Below are positions 1 through 12,639 of a stretch of DNA of 64,000 nt, one piece after another (within the stretch, counting starts at the first letter, position 1; the number at the start of each line of letters is the position of its first letter). The notes under the pieces were generated by a model that was not told where the DNA came from, made no database searches, and was given only the letters and a program-made list of their open reading frames with translations. The translations under genes were made by a program, and so were the position numbers. Source of the stretch: Synchiropus splendidus (taxonomy: Eukaryota; Chordata; Actinopteri; Syngnathiformes; Callionymidae); contig NC_071334.1 of the NCBI RefSeq assembly GCF_027744825.2, positions 62,966,937 through 63,030,936 on the forward strand. Reading direction: 5' to 3'.

Positions 1-3000
1 ATCGTGGACCCTGGTCTGGCCCGGTTAATAGAGTGAAACGAGTCAGAAGATTCGCAGCGACAGGCCACATCTGTCTACTTCTGAGTGCTCGTCCATGACG
101 TCACAAGGGCCCTGACAAGTCTGAGGTATTTAAGACAGGAAATGATTTTTTGTTTCCTTCTCAAAACCAGGTCAGAAATCTTGGGAAGGTTAGGACGGTT
201 GTCCAGGGGGTCCTTCTCACTTCACCCGGGGACCAGGATCATTCCCACAAGCCTCCAATGATGGTTTATGTTTCCGGTGTTCAAAAAGGAATCATATGGT
301 CGATTATTCATCCACACTCTAATTTACCTATGAAAAGCAGAAATGTTTCTGTCATGGGTTCCAGTCGCACCTGAGGAATGGTTCAGACGTTTGGTCCTAA
401 CAGTGTAATGTGAATGGGCAAATCAACCGTCCACAGATCCATCACTGTGATCAGAGAGCAACACGCTCCGCTCTTCATCTATTAAAAATTGTTTGCTGAA
501 AATATAGGGCCACCAGGTGCTTCATTAAAGAGTCATAAAGTCACATGTTTAATCTCTGAATCAAAGGCGAGTCGTCGGCCCACAACGTGCCGACCCCCCC
601 GAGTCCCCTCCATCCCCCCTTCTGAAAGGTGATCCAGGTCTTTGAGGCTCATTAGACACTGCTTTTATCTGCCGCTCGTGACATCTTCAGAACACTGGTC
701 CTCGGGCGGTGAGGGTGTGCGGCTGCTGCTCTTCATTTAGTTCAACAACACACACACGCTTCACCTGTCTTCCTCCGTACCCCGGCCCTCCCCTATCCTC
801 TTGTCATGTGGCATAAATGAGCCACACTCCTCATCACATTACGCATGCTCTTTTAACTGTCCACTGGAAGACACACACACACACACACATCACTCATTAA
901 TGTGTGCATACCAAAGTAAGATACAAACTCACTATTCAATGATCATCAACACCACCTTTTGACATGGTATTCACTCACTTTCCATAAGAAAAGAAAACCC
1001 TGAAGATTTGACAATGAAGTGTCCTTCACTCAGACAAACCACACCCTGTCAGATCAGGAAGTCTTCAAGCATTGTCGTACCTCTGCTGTCTGGCTTCCTC
1101 AGGAGCTCGGCGAAATTGTTTCCTTCCATTCTGTCCTTCTTATTCATGCTTTTCAAAGGTGGCATCTCCATGGTTGCTGCACAGTCTGCCAAACAGAAGC
1201 AACGCGTACGATCAAGTCCAGCTTTTTTAGTCATTGAAAGCAATAGTGACGAAAACACCGGAGAGGGGGGCAAATGTTGCTGGCAGCCCATGAGAAGCTT
1301 GAGAAACTTAACACTGTGGAAATGTTTGGTTGGACAACATTTACGTGACCCACGAAGGCTCGTCTGGCTGTCCAGGGTGTCCCACCACTCTTGCCCCAAG
1401 TGATAGGGATTAGAATCAGCCCCTTGTTTCGGGAGGTCACACGATAAAGTAAACCTTTTAAGGAAAGTTGTAATAATATTAAAATTTGGATTAAAGTAAT
1501 AAAATTTACTTGTTATATTTCTTCAATATATGAGAAGAAATAATTTCCTTTATTTTTTTTGTCATGTTTACGTTTACTTTCCCTTAAATATTATTGCATA
1601 TTTGTGGTCGAAATCTTTTTATTGATTGCGTCTAATAAAAGTAACTTATAAAAACATCCATTTTTGGAGGGAAGTATTTTCCATTTCCATCAACGATTCC
1701 TGTCTCTCCTGAGTTTGTTGCTCACAGTTTTCTAGGCAGATTTGTTTGTCTGCTCGACGGTCACATTCAGTTTCTAATGTGCCCACTTGATAAAAACGAC
1801 TCTCAGACCACCACTACCTTCTTTGTCAACTCAACACTGCCACCTACTGTTGTGTTACTTTCCTTTACAACTGCCATTCGAGCTGTGAAGATAAAATGTG
1901 GTTCTTTGAGCGACATCATATCGAGATCAGAAGGCGAACAGGAGTCCTGTCAGTCTATGAGACCTGTTGGTGACCACCGCCTATATCAAGTCCAAATGAA
2001 ACTTCTTAACTTCTCTTCTCCAGTGCAAACCGGCAGTGGGTCTTCATGTTGCCAGTGAACTAGCTTGGGGTGATGATTCATCTTATCGCTATAACAAATG
2101 TGTTCTGCTGGAGTTGCTCATCAATGGGGGCAAGTATGCCGCAGTCCCACTGAATTATTGGGGCGACTTTTGTCACTCCGACAAATTAGTGTGTCTCCAG
2201 TATAAAGGTCAGCGGTGGATTCCATGAGACACCCCAGAATTTATGACACTTGGACTGAATAATGTTTGCGTGTGGTTGAAAAATCTCCAGTTTAAAATAG
2301 ACTCCACCGGAGGAGACTGCTAGTTTATCTGATAAAGATGAAGATGACATGGGTTGGTACGATATTTACATGGGACAAATCTGCAGCTGGGCCTTTCTGA
2401 CCACATCTGCCTCTCTACGTCTCCACAGACTGACTTCGTCTGCACCTTGAGCTTCAGGACTGGCTGGTGCCTGTAATGTTTGCAATCGATTTAGATGCAT
2501 CAACTTTTTTCTCTTTATCCAGTTGAAAATTCCTAATCGTGAGTAACTCATCATGAACAATGTTTCATCAAAACTTGATTATAATTTTAATAATTGATAT
2601 AGTTGAAATGCATCTTGTCAAATTGGATTTTCAGTTATACCTTTATTTTATACTTTTTTTTTGCTACCTATAAATATGAAACCATCTAAAAAAAATGATC
2701 AATGCTTTGTCCCACCTCACTGGTTTAGTTCATATTCAGAAGCTCTGCATATTTATTGTTTTCTTCATAGATGCTTCACACTGACTTATTTTTATTTTGC
2801 TGGGCTGAATGTGTTGATCTAACTCATCTCTACGTTGCTTTTGCTGAATAGAAAAAAAGGGTTTCCCTTCATCCTGCCAAGCTGGTGTTGCACAGCGCTT
2901 GGAAAAAAAAATCTCGGCTGACAATTGAGCAGTCCATCAAATTCAAGTCAAAGTCATGGACAAACAAGAATCTCCTATCACTGCTGCTCAGACTGCAGAA

Positions 3001-4300
3001 GAGCCTCAAGAAATCTCATGCACACGCAGAGAGAAACAATTATAACATACAGTTTGTTCAGACTTTTTTTTAGACCAACACAAAAAAAGAATCCCTCACT
3101 TTCACCTCTGTTCTCTGTTTATGTAAATGAACGCATGGAAATATGGTTCGGTTAAAAAAATAATTTAGCTGAAGAGTGCAGTCGTCAGGTCAGTGCTGAG
3201 CCTCATTTCCTGACTACAAAGAAGAAATATTTCATATTCTTACTTGTGATTTAATATGGAAATTTAATTCTCTGTGAAAAACCACAAAAATGTCAGTCTA
3301 CTGTTTCATGTCCCTAAAAGGAAATGGAGCAAAATCTATATGACTGATCACTGAAACAAAGCGGACCATTTTTTCACTCAGAAAAAATGTGCGTGCCACC
3401 TGCAGCATTTACAAATATCAATATCAACACTTCTGAAATGTTTTCATTATGGATTGAAAATTCACTTGATATTAGTGACAAAATATCTAGCTAAATATTG
3501 CCTCTTCTTTTATTAAAACAGTTTTTACCTATTGATGACTGTGTTTGTTTTCAGACGCTATAATATATGTGAATTGGAATTATTAAAAAGATTGGAAGAA
3601 AATGTATTTTAGTATGCACATTAAGTATGTAATAATCTAACGTTTGACCGATGACTTCACATATCTGGTTTAGGCTAAGCACAACATTAGTGATATATGT
3701 CGGTTTTCAGTCCTCGTCCGACTTGAATGAGTTTGGCTTCTCTGTAGTCCCTCACCTCAGAAACATCACCGGACTTGGCTTGTCCCTGAAGTGCAACACT
3801 ATTGGCAGCAAGGGAGAGTTGTGAGCCGCCCTGTCCTCTCTGACTCCAACCTTTGAGGTTTGAATGATTCCATAAAGAACCTTTACCACATGTTAAACCA
3901 GTTAAGCCATAAAGCAAATTTTAGTACTGAATGCACAGTTGTATCATAAAACTATTCCACATTTGTGAGTTACTAAATAGATGAAAATAAATATAAATAA
4001 TAATATAAATAAATGTAAGGAAGATTTCATAACATGCAAATAATAAACCAGCTTCATGATAAGGACAAGACCTGTTTAATAAAGATTAGACATTATTTTG
4101 AATACTTTCTAAAATCTACAAACTCTGAATGTATTCAATTAGTTGATTTAAATACTGAAGTGTTTACCATGAGTCCGTTTAAACGTCATAATGTGACTGT
4201 AGACGATCAGCGCATTTGCCTTAAATGGGATTACAGATCACAATACAATTCAGAAATGACTGTTACATCCCTAAATGAAATGTAACCTGAGCCAACACTT
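1..4300. other. Intergenic stretch, no gene recognised
   Basis: I see no coding exon here. The open frames are short, overlap on both strands and resemble no family I know. The stretch is AT-rich with poly-T and poly-A runs. It holds one (AC)n microsatellite and a one-mismatch CTCF-like motif at 1,837-1,850 on the minus strand. Conserved non-coding elements cannot be excluded by eye. Confidence 0.6.
871..889. repeat. (AC)n microsatellite
   Basis: An uninterrupted AC dinucleotide run of about nine units is read directly in the sequence. Short CA/TG runs of this kind are common in fish intergenic DNA. Confidence 0.9.
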
Positions 4301-4369
4301 TACTACTTGACTCGAACTCACCCGGTCGCTTCCGTTGCCAACTTCCTTCTCTCGTTTAAAAAAAAAAAA

Positions 4370-4640
4370 AAATCCACCCACGGTGCTCGGCGGGTGACCC
4401 CGCAGCATCCAGCGGCCAGAGGAGGCGCACTGTCCGGCCACAGCAGCCGCCGAACTCCCGCAACTTCCTCACAAGTTCAACTCCCGTCCATTCATCGCCG
4501 CCGCCGCGGAGCTGCGAGAAAGAGTCGAAGGAAGAGGTGGCGTACCCCGAGCTTTTCTCCCCCTCCCTCTGCCCCCTCCTCCCGCACACGGGACAGTCAG
4601 GCTCGTCAGGAGCCAACTGTTGTATTTATTTATTTTCCTC
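4370..4640. promoter_or_regulatory. CpG-rich block, candidate promoter or first exon
   Basis: This block of about 270 bp is dense in CpG (roughly two dozen by eye) and contains CCGCCGCCGCGG-type runs. The flanks are AT-rich with few CpGs. It begins just after a poly-A run at 4,358-4,372. Such islands usually mark promoters or 5' untranslated exons. Frames of 118 codons (+) and 86 codons (-) cross it, but both are low-complexity Arg/Ser/Pro translations that match nothing I recognise. A possible plus-strand donor (ACAC|GTGAGC) lies near 4,660. Which gene it would serve is unknown; a distal promoter of a gene left of the window is one possibility. Confidence 0.4.
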
Positions 4641-4904
4641 GCGTGGAAGCAATTTACACGTGAGCCTTTGTGTCTCCATTACTGTCTGTGGTGAATCCTC
4701 TTTTGAGTTCTCACAAACCGTATCATCAGAATTTTACTTGATTTTCATAAATTTTGTTACCTTTAATTTTGTTGCCTCCAACGCAGCTTCGTCTCAGTAG
4801 TCAGAATAATCCAACAGATCAGTCACTTTAAATACATTCCAACAGTAGTAGACTGGTGTGTATTTGTGTTGGTTATAGTGGACACCGAAATATTTCTGAA
4901 AGTT

Positions 4905-5628
4905 GGTTATAATGGCACCTCCAAGCCTGAGGCCATGGTTCTCGACTGGAATAAGGTGGTTTGCTCTCTCCGGGTCGGTGGAGAGTTATTGCCCCAAGTG
5001 GTGGAGTTTAAGTATCTCGGGGTCTTGTTCTCGAGTGAGGGAAAAGGCGAGCGTGAGATTGATAGACGGGTTGGTGCAGCAGCAGCAGTGATGTGGTGGC
5101 TGTATCGGACCGTCGTGGTGAAGAGGGAGCTGAGTCACAAGACGAAGCTCTTGATTTACCGATGGATCTACGTTCCCACCCTCACCTATGGTCACGAGCT
5201 TTGGGTAATGACCGAAAGGATGAGATCGCGGATACAAGCGGCTGAGATGAGTTTCCTCCGCAGGGTGGCTGGGCGCACACTTAGAGATAGGGTGAGGAGT
5301 TCGGTCATCCGGGAGGAGCTCGGTGTGGAGCCGCTGCTCCTCCACATCGAGAGGAACCAGCTGAGGTGGCTCGGGCATCTGATCCGGATGCCCCCTGGAC
5401 GCCTCCCTGGGGAGGTGTTCCGGGCATGTCCTACCGGGAGGAGACCCCGGGGAAGACCCAGGACTCGCTGGAGAGATTATGTCTCCGGTCTGGCCTGGGA
5501 ACGCCTCGGGATCCCCCGGGAAGTGCTGGAGGAAAGGGAAGTTTGGGCTTCCTTGCTCCCAATGCTGCCTCCGCGACCCGACTCCAGATAAGCGGCAGAA
5601 GAAGGAAGTAAGGTGAAGGTTATAATGG
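4905..5628 (+). mobile_element. 5'-truncated LINE retrotransposon (RTE/Rex3-like) with target-site duplication
   Basis: The insert is flanked by an exact 11-bp direct repeat, GGTTATAATGG, at 4,905-4,915 and 5,618-5,628. This is the expected target-site duplication of a non-LTR retrotransposon. Between the repeats lies the 3' end of a LINE: the C-terminal part of its reverse-transcriptase polyprotein, then a short tail containing 'AGATAAGCGGCAGAAGAAGG'. That tail resembles the 'GATAAGCGG(A/T)AGAAGATGG' 3' end very common in fish RTE/Rex3-type elements. The 5' end starts abruptly inside the coding region, which is normal 5' truncation. Assignment to the RTE/Rex3 group is from memory of the family; LINE identity is firm. 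Confidence 0.85.
4916..5591 (+). pseudogene. LINE reverse-transcriptase C-terminal fragment (truncated)
   Basis: About 224 codons remain open up to a TAA at 5,589-5,591. The frame encodes the end of a LINE polyprotein. It contains 'VEFKYLGVLFSSEG', 'YVPTLTYGHELWVMTERMRS', 'SFLRRVAGRTLRDRVRSS' and 'LRWLGHLIRMPPGRLPGEVF', all typical of the RT thumb/connection and the downstream C-terminal domain. The catalytic YADD region, the rest of RT and the endonuclease are absent, so the fragment cannot mobilise itself. The open frame continues upstream to 4,866, but codons before 4,916 belong to the target site and flank. The open frame suggests a fairly young insertion, although the C-terminal tail is a little shorter than usual copies as I remember them. 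Confidence 0.85.
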
Positions 5629-5882
5629 TCATAACTGGCCACCAACTGTCATGTCTCGTTTGTTGACAGATGGTGGAGAAGTGTCCTGGACTTAGCATAT
5701 TGGCACTGATGTCACATAAAAACACGCACATCCCTGCTGATATTTACCGTGATTCCTTCATTGTCAGTCATAACTGTTTGGGGCATTTTATTAAGACGCG
5801 TTTATTCCATTCAGAAAGCACAGTATTCATGACAGCAGTGCCACAACAGTCCACCGCTTCCACGTCAGGTGGTGACTATACG

Positions 5883-5896
5883 CTGCCACCTGGTGG
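5883..5896 (-). promoter_or_regulatory. CTCF-consensus motif (perfect core)
   Basis: The minus strand reads CCACCAGGTGGCAG, which matches every position of the CTCF core consensus CCASYAGRKGGCRS. Occupancy is inferred only. The site lies in intergenic DNA about 250 bp after the LINE insertion. Confidence 0.45.
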
Positions 5897-7124
5897 ACAA
5901 ATGTTTTCACTGCATCTCACTGATGGTCATTATAGAAATATCAAAATGTGTTTTATTGGTCTACATATTACAGCTACCCGTGCCCGTTTTGGTCTCTAGG
6001 ATACAAACGTGATAAAGACAGCCGAAGTATTACTGACAATAATGTCGATGACGGTCGTCACTTAAAAAAAAATGTCTTGACATGACATTTTATTTGATGT
6101 GCACAAACTCCCTACTCAGCAGTGCAGTGACTAAACAGTTGTATTTCAGGATGACAGAACAAAGAAAAGGAAAGGACGACTACAATGTCTTGGTCCTTTA
6201 CATGTGTAGAAGTCAACTATTTCACTCTTTCTATAGATGATTGAAAAAGCAAAGACGCGTCTGTGAGAATTGCGTTTCATAAAAAAAAATGTGTCAAAAA
6301 AGTCTGTGTTGCTGTCATCTGGAATCAATTTCCCCCGTCGGGAAGGAAAAATAATCTTGAATGGTCTGAAAAATCTCTCAGGACGTGGAGAGAAAAACAG
6401 CCGACATGTGTGACTGATGATTTTAGCATGACAAAAAAAGGACAGTGAAAAGGTCCTGGCTTTTCATTCAAGTCCACATTCTTTGTTCCACTGTTGTATT
6501 ATTATTTGGTTCAATACAGTATTTTATTTCCGATTAATAGGGAGCAGGAGCAGTTGGTCAATAGGGGGCGCCCCACACCTCATGGTACTTGCAATGCCCA
6601 AGGGCACCTTGGTTGATTTTACATAAATATATATATATATATTTTATTTTATTTTATTTTATTATTATTTTTTTTTTCACTACTAACCATCACTGTTTTG
6701 AGAGAGTGCGCTATAGTCACCTATCAAATGTACTTTTTTATATTTCAGAGGAACCTGCTCCCTGTTCCTTACTTGCTTGTGCATTTTCCACAGCCCTTTC
6801 AACACAGCAGCTCGGCCAATGACAGACATGAAATGGCCACATGGCACCAGAAATCCATCCAATCAACACCCTAGGATCTGTTTCACGAGGAGCACTTTTC
6901 TGCAGTGTTGTGACGGAAGCTCTCCATAGATTCAGATAGAGCTCTTTTTCTGCTTACAATAATGGTTACTAACCACAGTCAGTCAGTATGTGTATTAACC
7001 ATGAGCTGAGGAGTTTTTCTCTTTCTATTTGGAATGATTAGGACCTGACAAGTGCAGTGCCTACACTTGATACGACTTTGCCTTTGTATAGGAAGTTGTT
7101 TTTCAAACAAAAGTTCTGTTTTAT
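5897..7124. other. Intergenic stretch, no gene recognised
   Basis: No exon is recognised. An AT-rich run near 6,621-6,675 combines ATAT repeats with ATTTT repeats. A two-mismatch CTCF-like site with an AGGGGGCGC core lies at 6,558-6,571. Nothing else stands out. Confidence 0.6.
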
Positions 7125-7141
7125 AACAACAACAACAACAA

Positions 7142-7224
<83 letters not shown>
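7125..7224. repeat. Compound trinucleotide microsatellite (AAC)n(ACT)n(AAT)n
   Basis: One hundred bases consist of three successive trinucleotide arrays, AAC then ACT then AAT, almost without interruption. Open frames crossing it (poly-Thr/Leu/Ile on +, poly-Ile/Ser/Val on -) are artefacts of the repeat and not genes. Confidence 0.95.
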
Positions 7225-8456
7225 GAATTATTATTGTGCATTGAATGTATCAGATTTTATCTATATGTGATAAAATCTCATAAAGCTAGAGTTGTTTTTG
7301 TACATAGTGTATGTGCAGCGGCTTCATCCTTGAAATTGTCATTGTCATTTGGCAGACTTTTATTTTGTAGTCTCTTGGGCCCCTGTTGTTTCTGTTTATT
7401 AAATTTAGGTGTTAACTTTAATGTTGTTGCTGGAGTATTCTGTGGCCAGTAATGAGTGCATTTGGGTTCAGTCGTTTTGTCGTCATGTGAGAGGACCGAC
7501 AGTCGTGCCACGTCATGACACATGCAACCGCTACAGGCAACAACAGACAACAACATGAAAGCGTACCAAATGACAATAACGGAAAGATTTCTTTCTTTTA
7601 GGAATTGCTGTCTTTGGCTGATTTTATTACTAATACACTACAGGTACATTAAAAGCAACAGTGTGCAGTTTCTCTAGATGTGGCCATTCGTCAACATTTT
7701 GAAAACCAAACTGTTAAGGTACTGAAAGGCAGCATATGTGAATGTTAGAACCTACAGTACAATGTTAAGATGTCTGAATGTGAAACTAGTTCTGCCGCCT
7801 TTAGATTTTTTTTTTTTTTTAACCCAGTGGCATTGCTTAGTAAAAATCCCTGACAAAATGAAACTTAATTTGGTTGTATATGAGTGTTGAGAGGCCACTT
7901 TGCAGTTGCACCTGTCAGCCAGAAACAGCTGCCACTTGAGTCTCAGGATCCATAGTGTGAAAGCCCTAGTAGGTTTAGTTGTAAGTAAGTTGAACAGTTG
8001 ACATTTCTAAAGGAGCCCCATGTCTGTATAGTTATATATATTATCTACCAAAAATAACCAGATTTAGAGTCTCAGATTTTGGGGTGATTGTAATTCAAGT
8101 TTCAATCAATAATCCTCTTCAATTTCTCACAAACCATACCATCAAATCTTTACTTGGTTTATATAGATTTTATTACCTTTAAGTCCCAGAGGATTGAAAT
8201 ACCTGTATATATTTCGATTCCGGCCCTTGCCATATTTCACCGCTAGAGGGTAGAATTGAGCTTAGACGCGGGTTGACTGACGTTGAAACTTTTATCTCTA
8301 ATCTGGAGTCCAGGTGGATTCCGGGAGTTCGTAATCTGGCCAGTCTAAAAGTCAAATAAAGGTCCATCTGAGAATTTATTAAAGAAAATATTTGAAATCC
8401 ACAAGATGATCAAGAGAAATCCTTCTGAAACCCGAGAGACTGACACACGTGTGAGA

Positions 8457-8475
8457 GTGTGTGTGTGTGTGTGTG
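8457..8475. repeat. (GT)n microsatellite
   Basis: A GT run is followed by GCGT/GTGC variants to about 8,490. The boundaries are read directly. Confidence 0.85.
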
Positions 8476-9741
8476 AGCGTGCGTGCGTGCGGATACGTGT
8501 GTGAGTGTGGTGCAGGCGTTGATGTGTTTCGCAGCTGTGACATTAGAAACATTTTAATACTGTGTAAAGCAGTTTTAAATGTATTTTATAGGTCCCATAT
8601 TGTGACCCTTAAACCAAATTTAATGTGACCCCAGATGAAAAAGCCTTGGGTTGTATATTTTGAGAAGCCTTTGAAGGCGACGGTTTCTCTGTTTCTGCTT
8701 ATACAGATCTAGCTAAATCCCTTGTGGAGTTAATGAAATTACAAAGGAATTGTTTTTATTATTTTGTATTTTTCTTTTTATTCTTTTTTTAGTTGTCAGT
8801 AAAAAAAAAGGTTATTTTGAGGCCTCGGAGGGAAGAGGGAACTGGACAAGCAGGTAGCAGGATGGATGCAGAACATGACCATAAATAGGAATGCAGATTA
8901 GTCGAATTCCCGCAAGCTCATTTATCTTTGAATAGTTTAGTCAATATGCACATTGGGCAGTCAGCTGGGAAATTCCTTCAGTGTTTAATATGAAAATACT
9001 TGAATGTTTAAGTGTGTTTTGGAAGTCACGGTGGTCATCCACAAGGGCTGGAAAATCTGGTGTGTGGATGAAGTAGAGAATGTTCAAGGTGCGACAGCAG
9101 CTCTCTGCCTAAATGATTTATGTGGATGACCTCTGACCTCCTGCTTATGGCTTCTTGAGAGGAGCCTCTTCCCACTTGTCAATGCCAGCTCTGCTCCAGA
9201 CAAGGTTTATCAAATATGGAAAACTATTTGTATTAATTGAAAGAAATAGAATCATTTCTTATTTAGTTGTCCAGAGTTCTTGTTTTTATTAATGCTGAAT
9301 ATATTATTTTGGTTTAATTTAGTTTGTTTCTGTAAAGGCTTTTTATGTATCTGATGGTGAAGTTGTGCTATTTTGGTTGACACTTTAAAATTGAAAAAAA
9401 AAGGGATAAAATTCATCAGTTTGTGGTTTGTTGACCACCTAATGGGGCTCAGGGAGTATTTCATTTCCGTGGACCTGTGGTGGTCTTAGTGAAACTATAC
9501 AGTAATGAGGATTAGATCATAAAATCTAGATGTGACACCCATGCTATGTCCTGCTGCATACCTCTGGAAGGACCACACACATCTCCTTGGCTAAATCATG
9601 GAACTATTTTCACAAATACCAGTACCTTACTCACTGAGATGTTCAGGCTCTTACATTCTTAATGTTAGCAAAAAAAACTGTTTGCACATGTGTGGTTTTC
9701 CTTCTAAAATCATTCCAAATCATTCGGTACAATTTAATTAC

Positions 9742-9774
9742 TATATATATATATATATATATATACGTATATAT
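9742..9774. repeat. (TA)n microsatellite
   Basis: A TA array with one CG interruption ('TATACGTATATA') is read directly in the sequence. Confidence 0.9.
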
Positions 9775-12639
9775 CACTTCCAGTGAAAATATCAATAAAA
9801 TCCATGTAATTAAACACCACTTTAAACTTGGTTGAGAAAGGTCAAAGGCCAGCTGACGTAATGAAATACTCGTGTGACCTGCAGCGGTCAAGTGTTTGTG
9901 AAGAAGAGAAATAAGAGACGAGGGAGGAGGCGATGATATCTGGAAGTACGGTTCGCACTCGTCGTCTTTTTCCCGATTCCTTTGCGCTTTCTCCTCACCT
10001 GTCTTTCACTGCACCTTCGACATCAAGTGAACCTCTCTTCTCTCCGCTTGAAGCGTTTCCTCGCCTCTCCCCTGCCAGTCACCTCAGAAGTCAGTGACCG
10101 TCGGCATGTCTCCCAGCCTTCTCTGTCTCACCCTTTTGTGGCTAATGAAAATGTCTGCATCAAATCTGCACGTGTTTGAGTCCGCCAGCAGGAAGTGGCT
10201 GTCATTCTGTCCTCTTGAAACGGGTCGTCTGCGCTGAAAACGTCTGCATCTCCAGATGCCTGTGACCATGGTCCATAATTCATCGCAGGCCTCCCAGATC
10301 AAGGTATTTCCTGTTGCCTCCCCCTCTGACATCCAGACCTACTTTCATTAAAACCCCTGATATGACTAGAGGTTTGTGGTTCTGTGCCGCTGGCGAAGCG
10401 CTGGCCGGGCCGCCAAACAGCCGGGTTTGTCGTTTGAGTTTGTGTGTCTGGAGCTGAGGAAATGAGGCAGCTGAGTAAAGACTGTAAGAAGGATGAAGCA
10501 GAGTCACATTCCTGACTTCAGAGTGGGAATATTGGAGGATCAGGGAAAATCAGCAGTGGGAAAACTGTCAAAGGAAAAATGAAACATTGGATTTGGAGGC
10601 AGGAAACATGCAGGTGCTTTTATCTCTGAAGAGCCGTGACCACAGGACACACGCACTCGCGCACACATCAACACACACACAACACCAGGAGTGTCATCGT
10701 GAGTGTTGCGAAATTCTTACGTGTGAGGTTTCGAAAAGGTCAGCGAGTTTCTTCTAATCTCTAGCTGGGAGATGAATCACGTCCTCAGTGTTGCATGGCA
10801 ACTCCAGCAATTCCCATTGGCTATATATACCGTTAAAGAAGCGCTTCATTGATGCTTGACGTCATCACGACAGGGAACATGTGTCTTTCAGCCGCCTGGA
10901 GGAGCCCTGCAGTCTCGATATTGCAGTCTCATTCTTAGACATGGGATTTCATTGCCTGGAGCTTTGTGTTTAGTCTTGTATTTCTTAGTCAGCGTTGGTC
11001 ATTCATCACTGATATTTGATTCGGCACTTCATTATTCGTTCATATTCATTCACTTTTACTTTACTATCAAACGCAACTGCCAGCAGGTGCTTCACAAGTC
11101 AGTTGAAGGCACACGTTGCCCTCAACTCTTTACACAGTGAATGACATTCAAGGATCTCTAGGTTCATGAAAAGTGGTCAGTGAAACACTTTGGTTGAAGA
11201 CAAATATCAATGTCCCCAAAATGTCATCCAAATGATTCAATAAATAAATAAAAATACAGAAATCAGTTTGCTCTTGCTGGTGTGTTTATGAGCCCATGGG
11301 AACGGTCTCACCTGTGTGTCACTGCTGGTTGATGATACATGTAACTTTCTTTCTTTCTTCAAGTTTGAAGCGAGCTTCTTGCAAATGATGACTGTAACAG
11401 GGAAATTTAGCTGAATTTCTTCAAAGCCACGGAGTCAGAGTTTGAAGTCTGAACCACATTTGGAACAGATCTTTCCGCTCATATTCTCATCCAGCTTTGG
11501 TCATGAGCCACGTGGAATATTGTGAAATAGCAAACCAGGATTGGAGTAAAATACACAATACTGAACCGTGTTCTGAAGATTGCATGATTTTTATGTTTTG
11601 AATGCTTCCTGGATTGTTGGTCTGGGTCTCTGTCTAGAGTAGCAACAACATCCATCTACCTGAACTATGTCAGTGTTACCTGAGCCGTTTCCGTGGCCAT
11701 ATAAAGCTCGGTCATAATCTCACACGAACAATTCATATTTCTTTTTCTTTTACCTCTTCGTTATTCCGGTTATTCTTATCAGATTCCTGCAGCAGTTCAC
11801 TGATGTAGGTTGCTTGTCTTCTGTTCGATACGGAAATCAGATTGGTTCTGTCCAGTTTTATTTTGCCAACAACCTTTATTTAGTTTTCATAATATAGCCG
11901 GTTTTGTGACCTTAGTTTGTGATCTGTGTTTGTTTCTGGTGTTCTACTGTGAATTAAAACGTCATCAGAGAGCAGCCTCAGGTCATGTTTTGGCACCTCT
12001 GTAGACTTGAGTTTTCAATGGGAATGTATGCACATTGAACAAATGCTTTTGTTCGTGTAGATAAAATTAAAGATTGGTTCCTGTTCATCAATTCAATTAA
12101 GTTTGGTGCTTTCTTGTCTCACATATGTATTTGATATTGAGAACTCTTCCCTGTAGCTTGTGGGTGACACAAGGACAAACAGTCTTGAATCCCAGAAACA
12201 TAAACAGACCCCTATACTACTAGGGTCTGAGAAATCAGATACTGAAACAAGCAGCGTTTCTCTGCTACCCAATGTCTCGTGACTTCAACAGCAAGATTTA
12301 TGAAGCAACACAAATCTATTTAAAAAATAAAATAATAATAATAATGAACAGACAGAATTTGACAGACGTAAATGATCCCTCAATCGTCTTAATGATGAAG
12401 CTTCTGCTGATGTGAACGTTTTATGTTTTATGAACGTTATATTTTATTTAACACAAAAGCTAAAATCCCGTCAATTTTATTACAACAATTACGTTTGCTG
12501 TCTGTGTGCCTTTGTTCTTCCATACGCCAGAGATGTTAGTGTGTGTGAACTTCTGGGGTGCCAGAACACTAGTGGCCACTAGAGGTGTGTGTGTCAGCCT
12601 GCGTGTGCCTGTGTGTGTATTCCTGGTCTGTTCTAAAGC

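Larger units (their letters stand above)
7225..12639. other. Intergenic stretch, no gene recognised
   Basis: No coding exon is supported. Small open frames show no family signature and none has convincing splice sites on both sides. Two dinucleotide arrays are listed separately. An AATAAATAAATAAA run lies near 11,239, but with no upstream gene to end it is probably simple repeat. Confidence 0.55.

Noticed and set aside
1008..1440. Overlapping 131-codon (+) and 116-codon (-) frames as a gene
   Set aside because: They overlap on opposite strands, have no recognised motif and no convincing splice borders.
4866..4915. Upstream part of the 241-codon frame as the start of a gene
   Set aside because: These codons lie before the LINE boundary and include the target-site duplication, so they are flank and not coding.
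7038..7452. Open frames rich in Ile, Leu, Ser and Val on both strands
   Set aside because: They are translations of the compound trinucleotide microsatellite.
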